A stretch of DNA of 64,000 nt from Pyrocephalus nanus. Taxonomy: Eukaryota; Chordata; Aves; Passeriformes; Tyrannidae. The DNA lies in assembly GCA_038380795.1 (NCBI GenBank), contig CM076260.1, positions 76,979,843 to 77,043,842 of the forward strand, given 5' to 3'. This document shows positions 36,101-47,051 of the stretch, in pieces. The stretch's first letter is position 1. Each line of letters begins with the position of its first letter. The notes under the pieces are model-generated. The model was not told the DNA's origin. It saw nothing but the letters and a program-made list of their open reading frames with translations, and searched no databases. A program made the position numbers and the translations under genes.

Positions 36101-37150
36101 GGTTTATGTTGTCAGAGCAATAGAAAGCAGCCAGGATTTACAAGGGAAAAGGGGCCAATGTGTACTTTATTTATGATTATTAATTTTAAGGTGAAATAAA
36201 AAAAGCAAACATTGTCAAGCATCACAAAGCTGACACCTCCTCTATAACATGACAGACTGACTTTTCAGAGGCTGCTGCAGTTACTTAAACCCAAGCTACT
36301 CTTGAGCATAATTGCTGGAGCAAGTATCCTGCCACTGGCAATGCACAGGACTGTCATTCACCATTTCTCTGCAAGCAACCAGAGGCAAGTGAAGTCTGAT
36401 GTACAGCCGGGAGAAGAGCAGTTTCATCCTGGATTTGATAAGGTAGTTTTGAACCACAATCCCTGCTATTATCCTGCCTTTTCTGTGCTCTGTGGGGGAA
36501 TTCCCCTGTCATGGGGCAATTCACTTATCAAAGTCCAGTCCCTGAAATGCTGATTTAATGGGTAAAACGTGCCTGGGAAAGGGTTAACTGCTTTAAAAGT
36601 ACTGATATCTGTGACATGTTGAGGCAAAGATGGCACACTGGTCACAACTTCAGTCTCCTGCACCTACACGGAAATCGCTATTGCCTTACCTGCCAGTAGA
36701 AATGTTTGTGTGCTTGCTTCAATTCTAATTACTTCACTTGCAGACATATTGTGTTTTGACTGATTAAAGCAACCTAACTCATTTTGATGAAAACAAACTA
36801 TGGACTGATTGCCTCAGAGAGTCAGCAGATGAGACTGAAGAGTGTCTTCCAACTGAGGTCAGTCAAGAACTTTAGCATCTTTAACTGGCATACAGGCCTG
36901 AAGACACTGTGTGTACACTGGCTCAGCAAGCCTTCTGGTCATCTGCCCTGTGCAAGCAGCCGGGCTCTGCTTGAGATTCAGATCCTTGCTCCAGCAGAAA
37001 TTAAGGCAAACAATGTGGTTTCAATCATCAAGCAAAAAACTGCCCGTGATTATTTCTTTAATTGTTGTTCGTTTGATATTAACTTACCTCCATACAGAGA
37101 AGAGTCAACAGAGACAACATTGCCAAGTCATGCAGAAAAAATGCAATGGT
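33200..37150. other. Unique non-coding stretch with exon-like signals
   Basis: No gene recognised. The sequence TTGCTAAATGTCC is nearly duplicated at about 33602-33630. A possible exon pair with donor sites at 35084 and 35428 is described separately. The block 36160-36300 (ATTATTAATTTTAAGG and following) has conserved-element texture. The frame at 36784-37155 (+, 123 codons) resembles no protein I know. Confidence 0.55.
35219..35428 (+). other. Weak candidate internal exon (unrecognised)
   Basis: A 210-nt interval bounded by an acceptor-like sequence (CTTTTCTGTGCAAAGTCAG ending at 35218) and a good donor (GGCAAG, then GTGAGA, at 35429). It is open throughout in one frame. It encodes a polar, purine-rich peptide with 'STTTAEILSPKRRLLLWEKG' and 'PQEEEEPENSWKERAEMMAR'. 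A second donor (AAATG, then GTGAGT, at 35085) lies 134 nt upstream of the acceptor, as if a preceding exon ended there. No domain is recognised. It could be a coding exon, a lncRNA exon or chance. Confidence 0.18.
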
Positions 37151-37668
37151 TGTGATAAGTAGAGGAACCGCTTTTATTCCAAGCAAATTAAAATAAACAG
37201 AGGGTACTAACAAAAGAACTATTTCTGTATATTTACTAACTTATAGGCGTACCGTGGAAGCTGTAAGGTGAAGGGTCTTGTCTGGACCTACCACCAGGGA
37301 ATCTTTCGCGGCTGGGAACAGGGAACAAATTATAAATAAAAATGTATTCCTCTGTGCCATGTGGATACACAGAGAGACCCCTCATGCCTTGCAGCGTGGG
37401 GATGATGCAAGACCCCCCTGTGGGAGCCCAGGGGAGATATGTTACAGCCAGCCAGAAGGTAACACCCACTTCCAAAGTAGAGAAATTGCCTTTTAAGGCA
37501 ACAAACGGACAATAAATGAATATTCAACAGCTGATATCGAAAGGTACAAAAAAGAGCGGTTTTCAAACAGCAGTGTGCTCTTTGTATGATTCAGAGGTGC
37601 ACCCAGTGCTGGAAATGGGTATCCAGCAATGCAATAAAAAATCTCTTGCTATATTTCTCTGTCCTGCA
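37151..37668 (+). mobile_element. Possible old LTR (weak)
   Basis: The block starts TGTGATAAGTAGAGG. Near its end it has GGTGCACCCAGTGCTGG, then AATGCAATAAAAAATCTC with AATAAA at 37633-37638, an arrangement resembling the end of U3/R in avian ERV LTRs. A putative 3' end is CCTGCA at 37668. A GC-richer middle (37270-37470) contrasts with the flanks. A clear TATA box near the expected cap site is missing and no target duplication was found. It may be unrelated to LTRs. Confidence 0.3.
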
Positions 37669-39365
37669 GGTATTTTTGCCATCTTCAAAATTCAAGAGAA
37701 GAAGTAACTTATAACAGTGGTCAATAACTGTATTAGGACTGGGGAAGCAGGAAAGCCTAGAACTGCTGCAAAGCAAACCCCTGGAACAGGAACTGTAGAT
37801 GACCCTGTTACTCAGAGTAGTATTGTCATCTTCTGTATCAGATACCTTAGTAATATAGGAGATTTCATGATTTTTTTTTTTCCAGTAAGTTGGATCCTTT
37901 TGTTTAGTTCTTAGATTTATGAGAAGAACGTATTTAAGAGTGCCACTTTCTCTACACCCACACAGTTAATAAACCCAGTTTTATAATGTACTCAGTACCA
38001 TTCTGGTTAGGTGACCTCTATCATGGACATTTAGAAAGTGATCGTATTGGTAATCAGACCCTGTAAAATTAGTGAATAGAGAAAATCTGGTTCTCTCTTG
38101 TAGCTGGCAGTAGGATAACAAAGATACTGATACGGGTTAATACTTTTAAAGGCATGGAGACAAGAATATTAAATAGCTCATTTTATTTTTTGTTTTGTTC
38201 TCACTGATTAGTGAAAACGGAGGGTGAGATATATGACCCAGTGAGGGTTCAGATGGGATCAGTAATTGAGACAAATTCTAGATATGAAAGGACTGCCTAG
38301 TGTTTAGAAATCATTGAAGGCTGAAAATTACTCTCTATAAGGGAGCTGGAATAAAACAGTGCTTTGGAAAATAAGCAAAAACTTCAGAAATTGCTTTCAG
38401 AAGTTCTGCTGTAACACTGATTGTGCAACTGCCAGGTTTGTAAACATTTAAGTTGTTTGAATTAATGTCTTGACTGCAGCAAACAGGCAGCAAAGGGCAA
38501 CTGATCTTGCTTCCAGCTGTGTGATGACCAGGACTTATTAATTGGACTTGTAAAATTAAAATTTGGTGCTTATTTTTTACTAAGCAGAATGGAGTTACTG
38601 CTGGTATTACTACATTATGTATGCAAATGAAAAAACATTACCTTTTGCTGTATACAATTTGTGAGTGATTTTGTTGATATTTTATGATTCATTCTTCAGA
38701 TACCAGTGGAGGCAAAATGTCATGCCTAAGAGGGGTCCATTTGTTTTGGGTTTTGCTTTCTGCTTTCTTTTGGCTTTCTGTAGTTAAGCTGATGGAGAGC
38801 TTCACACCAAACCCTGGTGAAAATGAATTGCTAATGTGTTTGCTCTTCATCATATTTCACAGAAACATCAACAGGAGCATTTTATTTGGGAAGAGCAGCT
38901 TATCAGAATTCCTGCAAAGCAAAAGTGTTGCACTTCTTGAAAGAGCCAAATAAACAGTGGGCATTAATCTGTTTCAGAAATAGAGAGCTCTTGATACACT
39001 GCAGCAGCTACAGTTGCTGAGATGTTTCTGCCTCTTTCCTGTTGCAGGTTTTTCCTTAGTTCCCTTAGTAGTTCATGTAGTAAAAATATCCTCCAACTTT
39101 TGGTAGGTTCTATCGAACTGGTAGACCTAGGAATTAATTTGTGTTGACTGAACAGAGGGCTGGTAACCTGCAATGGCAAAGCTGGCCATATGGCTGGTAG
39201 TCACCTGGCTTCCACACCATCAGGCACAGCCTCCTGTCTGTCGAGTGTGGGGTGCTGCAGCAAGCTGAACTTTTCTGCTTCTCTGCTTCCTAACAGATAT
39301 TACCTGGGGAAGGGCTGAGACAGCAACTCTCAATACACATACTATCTGCCTCTCTGTTGCTATGT

Positions 39366-39390
39366 AACAGTGAGACTGAGTCTCACTGTT
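39366..39390. repeat. Perfect 11-bp inverted repeat with 3-nt loop
   Basis: AACAGTGAGAC (39366-39376), loop TGA, then GTCTCACTGTT (39380-39390). The arms are exact complements and pairing stops immediately outside. This is a compact, stable hairpin or cruciform candidate. It lacks the T-run of a bacterial terminator, and the context is eukaryotic. Confidence 0.9.
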
Positions 39391-41123
39391 CAACTTCTAT
39401 TTTTATTTCTCTGGAAATACCTTTCTTCTGGGATCAGGAAAAATAAACCATATTTCTTTAGCCTTTCCTCTTCTCATTCACTTATACTGCCTTCTTTAAA
39501 GTGTTTTAGTTTGTCCAGGGCCTCTTTATAACTTGTTTCTTAATAGGAGAAGCAAATCTCTACATAATGTGGTCCCTTTTTCCCTAGCAATCAGAAATCT
39601 TCAACCCTTCCTGACACCACCACCCAAATCTCCATCAAAATTACAATGACTTCCAAAAGTATTAGTTCTGCTGCATTACATCAGGGTATAATGATATAAG
39701 GAATATGAAAGAAGTCTTTTTGCACAGGAGTTTTATGACCTGTAGAAGATACAGGAACTATACTAAGACCTTCATTATTCAACCCCTAGTAATATGTTCT
39801 TTCTAGTAGAGTTCTGAGAGATAGTGTCAAGGAGAAAATCTGTGGGAGACATGCATCATAAATTTTGCCACAGAGTATGTTCAGTTAATTTCTCATCATG
39901 TTACTGCTTTGGACTGGGGCAAAGACCCAGAACTCTATTCCAGAACAGTCTATAGAGGGAAGGGCAGATACAGTCCCTAAGCCATTTGGCTGAGGGGTCA
40001 GTCAGATCAGTTTTCTTGAGTCACACTCATCATCACCTTATCATTCTATTTCACTGAATAGCACTAGTACCTCCCTAAAATATTTCATAATTAATGCAAA
40101 AACTTTATCTGCAAGCAAAAAATCATGCAAGTAGGTATCTGAGATAGATTCTTGCTTTCTGTGAAACTGCAGTGTAATCTAAACAAAAAACCCTGCAGCA
40201 CAGCTAACTACTGGTAACCTTATGCTATAGGCACCTGGAAAGCCAATGATTGCCTAAAGGAACAGCTTCCTGGGAGGGCAAAGTTATCGTATGTGTGGAT
40301 TCAAATACCCCAATTCATCTTACTAAATTAAATACATCAGAGGTTAAGGTAGTTCCTGAATATGAATTGAGTATCACACTATGAGTGGAAATACTGTATA
40401 ACATTGGTCTCTGAAGCTAGTGCAGATCGTTAAATATGCTTTCCTTCTTTGAAGGTTATATTATTGGCTTGTTTTTATTTGTGTGACGTGATGATTGACA
40501 GATGGAGTGAATGTAGCCAAAATACTTGCAGTTACTTGATTACAATGAATTCTGTTCATCCACCTTCACATTAACTTTGGGTTTGTTTCTCACCAACTTT
40601 CAGCTTTTGCAGTTCCTAGAGCAAATGTTTTCAGACAATGGGTTTCAAAATACTTTTCCATACTTTTTTTAAAGTTCTCGTGCACTCTTGTCCCTGGGTA
40701 CCAAGACAGCATGGCACCTGCACACCTTGCTCAGGGCAACCCTGTCAGGGAGGAAGAGAAGGCCACAAGCAGAAAAGAGACCCAGTAGCCAGATTGGATA
40801 ATCAGCTGGACAATGGCCATTTACAGTGGGAAAGAAATGTGATAGTTCTGTCTGGTATGTAAAGCAAAGACAGGAGGGTGTAATTGTACAACAGTGACTT
40901 TATCATCTCTAAACCTGTGCAGCTAGGTGAAGTTCAGGATGCTGTGATCAATTCATATTATAAAGATCTAAAAGATAACCATATGAAAATATTTTTGATG
41001 CTGTCACATCATGAGTAGAGGCAGGAGTTAAACCAAGCAGTTCCTCCATGTGTTAATGATGCATTAAAGCTCACCTATTGTTTCACTTGCAGGGATTCAG
41101 TCTGTTATCTCTGCTTGTAAGCA

Positions 41124-41151
41124 TATTTCCATATTTTTGAATATGGAAATA
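41124..41151. repeat. Perfect 12-bp inverted repeat followed by AGTCTAAAAAA repeats
   Basis: The arm 41124-41135 (TATTTCCATATT) is the exact complement of 41140-41151 (AATATGGAAATA), with a 4-nt loop. Directly after it, AGTCTAAAAAA-like units recur three times between about 41152 and 41190. This probably arose by slippage. Confidence 0.85.
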
Positions 41152-41635
41152 AGTCTAAAAAATCCAAAAGTCTAAAAAAAGTCTAAAAAATTTCAAAATT
41201 ATCAAATAAAAAAATGTACTAGAGATACCTATTACATATTTTTATTTATTCTCTGTTTTTCATCTGTGCTTTGACAAGCAGAGCTGACACTTAAAAGCAA
41301 CAATGGTCAATCCCATTTCCTTGAAAATCAATACCTGTCAGAGTAACAGGAATTCAGGGTCAGGGATTTAATTTCTATAAACCTCAAAAGTGCTTCCATG
41401 TTTAAGTTAAATGGATAAAAGATTGGATTTAAAGTTTTTATTTCTTCTGGTACCACCAAATTCTGATTAGACATAAATTGTCTGTAAGCCCCGGGTTAGG
41501 TGTATATACTTTAAATATGCTTCTATCTTTTTCTCACAGGTCTTTGTCACTTTTCTCTGAAGTGATCCTGCTGAATTAATTTTTACTTCATACAGAGAGA
41601 ATCATTGAAAGCATGTTATACTATTTAAATAATTA

Positions 41636-41652
41636 ATATATATATATATATA
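41636..41652. repeat. (AT)n microsatellite
   Basis: About eight uninterrupted AT dinucleotides flanked by AATTA and AATATT. Confidence 0.85.
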
Positions 41653-42373
41653 ATATTTTAAGAGGAAGAAAGGTTAGCAATCCTTTCACTAGCTCAAATG
41701 GTGTCACTTGTTCTCTCAGAAGTGGCTGTCACCCATCCAGCCACTAAATATCTGAGTCCTTTGGAGACAGCCTGGGGATATCCTGATCCATGAGTCCTTT
41801 AGAGAGAAATTGTTCTGCCAAAGATGAAATTAATAATTCCCATTGCAAAGGTTTGTCAGATTGGAGCGAATTTCACATACAGCCCAGGTGGAAGTGGAAT
41901 GAAAATACAAGAGCTTTTTTTGATTGCACCAGAAAAGCACACCAGGCTAATGGTTGCAGTGAGGGTAGGAAAAGAAAGTTCTTTGACTTCTTTGACTCAC
42001 ATCCCATGTAAGTTACCTGCTGGCAAGCAGATGCACCCCATCTCTATGAATCTCACAAACACACCTTCTGATGTATTCTAGATGTATACCGGTAACAAAC
42101 AGCCAGTAATTTTATGGTGGAAACAATCATTTTAGGATACCTTACACCAAAGCTTTGCATCATTTAAAAATAAATCCCTGAAAAATTAATATTTGCTATC
42201 TTCCTCTACTACATCTATTTCACCTGATTGCATAAATGTTGATGCATGTCCAGGAGCCAGAAAACATTATTTCAGATCACAGAATGTAGGATAATGTATA
42301 GTCATATAGTCAGAGTTGTGTATGAGGATGCAAACCCATTCTGATATTGTCCAATATCTATAACACTTAATTA

Positions 42374-42375
<2 letters not shown>

Positions 42376-42411
<36 letters not shown>
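42376..42411 (+). repeat. T36 homopolymer
   Basis: Thirty-six consecutive T residues, the longest homopolymer in the window by a wide margin. It lies between unique sequences. On the minus strand it would be a poly(A) tail, but no AATAAA lies within the 40 bp that would precede it and no recognisable retroposed sequence adjoins. Confidence 0.9.
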
Positions 42412-42413
<2 letters not shown>

Positions 42414-45400
42414 GTATTTTCTTTTTTCTTTTAAAAAAATTCATGTCAGTCACCTGGAAATCAAGTACACTGAATTCTTTAGCTCAATACTTTAAATCTT
42501 TTTTAGTCTGGATGCCTTTATTAATCACTGTTAGTCTCTATGAAATACTTGACAGTCATAGCGAATAATGATGTTTTGGATAAGTAATGGAAGCTGAAGT
42601 AAAAAATATTGTTTTCTTTAGTAACAAGTGTACCAAGCAATAATTCATTGTTGACCTCATAACTAATGGGAGATTTTTATTGTTTTATGTCAAAACAATG
42701 CTGATGTTGTTTTGCTATAGCTGTACTCTTCATTACCATATCCATATCTATCTTGTTTTCTTCCTTACAATCCAATTACTATGTAGTAGTTTTAATAACT
42801 AGAAAAATAGAATACCCTCCACTGTACCCTGTCACACTACTCGTCAACTCCTACTGAGGAAAAAATTAAACGGGAAAATATTAGAGCATGGTTGTATTTT
42901 TGTTCTCCAAATAGTTCGGTGGAACTATTCTTACCTTTTGGCTCCTGTTCTACAGCGTGGTCAAGAAAAACTCTGCTGTGTTCTCATTTCTATTTGCAAG
43001 TGTCTCCTCTACGTACCTCCTCCCTCTGGTGACTGAAAATCCTGTCCGTGGCATTTTACAAATGTTCACAAAGAAAAGCAATATTTAGAGAGTCTTTAGT
43101 AAATTCTTCCTGTCTTTTTCAACCCTGCCATCGCTCTTGGTACAGCTGACATGTGCTGGGGCTGTTACCAGGGTAACAGGTTCAGCTACAGAACCAAAAC
43201 ACAAGTTGAAGGAGAGGGACAATGAAATCATTTTTACTCACTGCCGTGATTTTGTACTTTTTTACTCAGGCAGAGCATGAAAGATCTGTGGAAGTTGTTG
43301 TTTGTGAGGCAATATACAATTTTATTTTCTTTTTTTTTTTTGAGGAAATGTCTTTAACTCTTTAATTTCTATCCTTGGATTGCAGTAACAGATGGTGAGG
43401 AAAAGAAATATTGCAGTTCTTATCATGCTGAGCGAAGGTTGATCTTGGCTCTGCTCAGCTTGCTTTATTTCAAAAACAACTGAAAGGTGGCAGTAAGGGA
43501 AAGAAATCATGAATATGCACACTTTAAAACATTTTTATATCACAACCACTAGGGATCACCCAGGATGTGTAGTCAGAAAAATTGCTAGTATGCAAAATGC
43601 TCACTCGTATACAGACACTGATACCAAAACACATAACTAAACATGGGCTGCAACATGAAACTTTTCACCTTACTTAAGCCTTTCTTCATGGCCCAGGCTC
43701 CATCTGAACAGTGCCTTTTCTTTTTACAACAGGAAAGCAGTCCTGGTAGAGCAAAGCTTCTTTCAGCCATGGAGTCTGTAAAACCTCTTGAGTTTCTGTG
43801 TATCACTGACACCCACTTCACCTCTACAAATTGAGCGGCTTTACCTGCAGGAGCAGAGTGAGAAGGAAGGGCTACACGGTCCAGGAGCAGGGGTGGAGAG
43901 ATGGACTCTGGGTAGATCTTAGCACAGTTACTCCTCTCTTGCAAAAAAAGAAGACCATGAAAGGGAGTTGGCAGAAAACAAAACAAAAAAAAGCATGAAA
44001 GAAAACTGAAGAGGTCTTCATGTCTATCTTGCAAATTCTCTTACAGAATGAGAAACTATAAAAAAGCCAGTTTCTTGTGGCAGGCACTGCTGCTTGGTCT
44101 ATCCAGGTCAAAGTTCCTGAGCTCATCAAGAACTGGGGAGGCATTCAAATGGACCCTACTCTACTGTCTCAGCTATTGCATATGCTCAGCAAGACCATTT
44201 GAATGGGCTGAAACACACCTGGAACACCACATATGCCCCAGATCTGCTTCTGGGCCATTTTCTGATGAGATACAGTACTGCTTCTCATGGAGAGATTTCA
44301 GTGGTGCTAAGTCTGAGGAGGAATAAATCTGGACTGGTACAGTGTGACTCACCTTGGACAGGCAAAGTTTTCCAGCCCATCTTCATTTCTATTTTTAGGC
44401 ATAAGCTCAGAAACTACAACTTGTAAACTAGGTTAGTCAAAATATGAAAGAGAGAAGGAAGGACAAAAGAAGTCAGTCTTTTATTTCAGACTCTGAGTTC
44501 TTTTTTCCCATTCGGTGCTCATTTATTATTAATATTTTACAACTATTGTAATATATTCTTAATGGTTTACTTAAAAGGGATAGAGAAACCTGTCCTATTT
44601 TGGAAGTATGATATATATTCAGAGGAAACACAAGAAAAGTCCTTTTCTACTGATGCTCAACATGTTTTTTCTGCTGAGCTCCCTGCTGTATCTCACAAGG
44701 AGATTTTTCAAAGTAATTCACTCAGATTTCTCTAGAATCAAAAGAACAGCATAGGATTTATTTCACGCTAATCAATTCTCTGACTTGCACAAGGAGCTAG
44801 CTAATTTATTTGCAGAGAGTGGCATGTTCTTAAAGCTGTTTTGATTACAGGCATTGTGGATAAAATATTAGGTTTGTGGCAAGAAAAATTTCTGCAAATA
44901 CTTTGCTGAAACTATGTGACAAAGAAAGGTATTTCTTATGTTGTTTAAAAAAAATTATAAACTGTTAGTCTTTTTTATAAATCTCTTGAGAATGTTTATA
45001 TTCATGGACTTCTAAAAATACACTTTACAGTATCAGTACATTTGAAGACAGCAAGAAATTTTCTCTAGGGTGTATTGTCATCTAATATAAATTGCTATCA
45101 GTATAGAATGGTCTTTTGTTATTAGCATAACTATACTGTAGTCAAAGCTGCTGTTTCTTCCTCTTAACATGGGTTGATATCTATTCAAATCAAAGTGTGA
45201 TATGCTCCTTTATGCTTGGGGGTTCATGTCATATTTGGTAGTAGTTTCCTGGAGTAAAATGAGCTTTTCTCAGGTGGGCAAAAGCATTGCTGCCGGGAAT
45301 AATTGTAATGTTGAATTTTGCATACAGAGGTAACTCACCAAGATTAGACAAACTAATTAAATGTCTGTGCCTTCAGCCCTATGTCAATGTAGACTCTTAG

Positions 45401-46322
45401 CGCTTCAATCTCAGTTGTAGCTTGTTTACTCACACAGTCCACACTTCCCTGCGTCTCTTGGGCAGTGGTACAGCTATAGAGTGTGGATTTTTGGTTCTGA
45501 TGTAACTGTTTTTCTACTTGTACACTATTTTGAGCTCTATCTCTGTCAAGAGAATATGGCCATGGGTGCTGGTGACTGTTCCCCTGTGCACCAAGGTGGT
45601 GCAAACCGTGCTCTGGGCCTCTGCCTGAAGCAGTACCCTCTGCCTTGTGGCTCCATTGGGTTCCTCATGTAGCAGCAAAATGTGCAAGCACAGCTAACAG
45701 TTTCGGGTGAAAATTTTTGCATCTGCATTAAAAATAACATTTCTTCTGCTCAAATGAGGAGTGTTTTTCCAAACTCAAGGGGCATTATGGTAACGGTAAA
45801 CATGTGTGACAGGCAATAGTTCAGCAGAGGTACAACCAGAGTTGCTAGATCTGAACTTGCAAAAACGGTGAGTTTTCCAAAATGTCTTCTTATCCTACTA
45901 GAAAGGGGGAAAACATCATGCCACTTCTATTGTTTGTTGATAAACTAATTTTCTCAACTTGATAGCCTGTTTCCTTTTACATTTTTTGGTTCCACTATCA
46001 TGTCTACTATCATTTTGAAAGGAAGGTGCTTTTTTTGTGGGGGATTTTGTAACCTTAATACAGCTATCCATACTGGAGCGTTTCTAACTCCTAGTGGAAT
46101 GTAGAATAATAATTCATAGAGCTAACTTTATACTATATACACTAAGAAACACAGATGCTCCATGTTGTTTTCTTAGGAGGCATTTAAAGATCCTACCGGG
46201 CTTTGCAAATTCTACCTTCAGCCTCAGATTGAGAAAAGAATATTTTAAATTATAATATTTTAAATAATGACTTACATCACATAACCAGGATTACATAAAC
46301 TAACAGTTTATGTAAGTTTATT
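42412..46322. other. Unique stretch with an RFX-like palindrome
   Basis: No gene recognised. The longest open frame of the window (43585-44034, -, 149 codons) has no recognisable domain, signal or splice context. The block 42940-43250 is less AT-rich and holds the X-box-like palindrome listed separately. Opposed short frames at 45353-45740 are unexplained but not protein-like. Confidence 0.55.
43162..43179. promoter_or_regulatory. RFX X-box-like perfect inverted repeat
   Basis: CTGTTACC-AG-GGTAACAG is a perfect 8-bp inverted repeat around a 2-nt spacer. Its core GTTACC-AG-GGTAAC fits the X-box consensus (GTTRCC, 0-3 nt, GGYAAC) bound by RFX factors, which act in ciliary and immune gene control. 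It lies in a moderately GC-rich block with no recognised promoter. Confidence 0.5.
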
Positions 46323-46480
46323 TAGTGGTCCCAGCACCAAGCCTGACAGAGTTCAAGAAATGTTTGGATGACACTCAGGCATATGGTATGACTTTTGGAA
46401 ATGGTCCTGTGCAGGGCTAAGAGTGGGACTTGATAATCCTTGTGTGTCCCTTTCAACTCAGCATATTCTGTGATTCTGTG
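46323..46480 (+). mobile_element. CR1 LINE 3' end fragment
   Basis: About 158 bp of CR1 3' UTR in plus orientation. It includes CCAAGCCTGACAGAGTTCAA, GGCATATGGTATGACTTTTG, GGTCCTGTGCAGGGCTAAGA, a TTGATAATCCTTGTGTGTCC block and the terminal ATTCTGTGATTCTGTG. The same 3' end wording is found at 49365-49452, so the two copies belong to one subfamily. No coding sequence is present. Confidence 0.93.
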
Positions 46481-46990
46481 AACATGAAATCACACAGATC
46501 TTTAAATCAACCGTCACATACAACACATACAGGTGCTTCTTCATTAGGTGTCTTGTTCCATGAAACAGGGAAATGCTCCATTTTATGGATTACAACATCA
46601 CTGGTATATAAACTCTCTTTCAAATGTATTTTGTGAAATCTCCTATTCAACTTTTTCCTCATTCAATTCTGATTTTTTTAGCTCAGCTTAGTCAGATTTG
46701 GCTTTCTGATGTATGAAGTAAGCTATTGTTCACATGCTAGATCTATGCCTTAGACTTTAATTTTCTGAGCTTTCACAGATTTGTTTTGTGGTGTTACTAT
46801 ATCGGTGTCAGAAATACACACAGAAATATTAAAATGAGGCATCGCAAAATCTCCAGGAGTGCATGCTAGATGGATTTCAAATCATTCTGTTTCCTCTTTA
46901 TTAGTTTTTTTATATCCCTCAATTTGGCTTCAATTCAGGGAAGCACTCAAGCAGGTGCTTAACTTTGAGAATGTGCTTAAATCCAGCTTT

Positions 46991-47015
46991 TGTGTGTGTG
47001 TGTGTGTGTGTGTGT

Positions 47016-47047
<32 letters not shown>
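46991..47047 (+). repeat. (TG)n microsatellite with CAGAG interruption
   Basis: TG units at 46991-47015 and 47021-47047 are separated by CAGAG. The 125-codon open frame reading through it (46859-47236, +) is a repeat artefact (alternating C and V). Confidence 0.95.

Positions 47048-47051
<4 letters not shown>

Larger units (their letters stand above)
37669..42375. other. Unique AT-rich stretch with small inverted repeats
   Basis: No gene recognised. The block 38455-38660 contains ATTAATTGG cores and an ATGCAAAT octamer at 38621-38628, the texture of a conserved enhancer, untested. Two perfect hairpins (39366-39390 and 41124-41151) and an (AT)n run are listed separately. Open frames are at most 89 codons. 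Confidence 0.55.

Noticed and set aside
36784..37155. 123-codon open frame
   Set aside because: No family recognised, and an overlapping frame of similar length on the same strand indicates a locally stop-poor region rather than a gene.
42376..42411. T36 as the tail of a minus-strand processed pseudogene
   Set aside because: No AATAAA on the minus strand within 40 bp and no recognisable cDNA-like sequence beyond.
43585..44034. Longest open frame in the window (149 codons, -)
   Set aside because: No recognisable domain, and low-complexity phenylalanine-rich ends. Length is within chance for 64 kb of six-frame AT-rich DNA, and there is no splice or promoter context.
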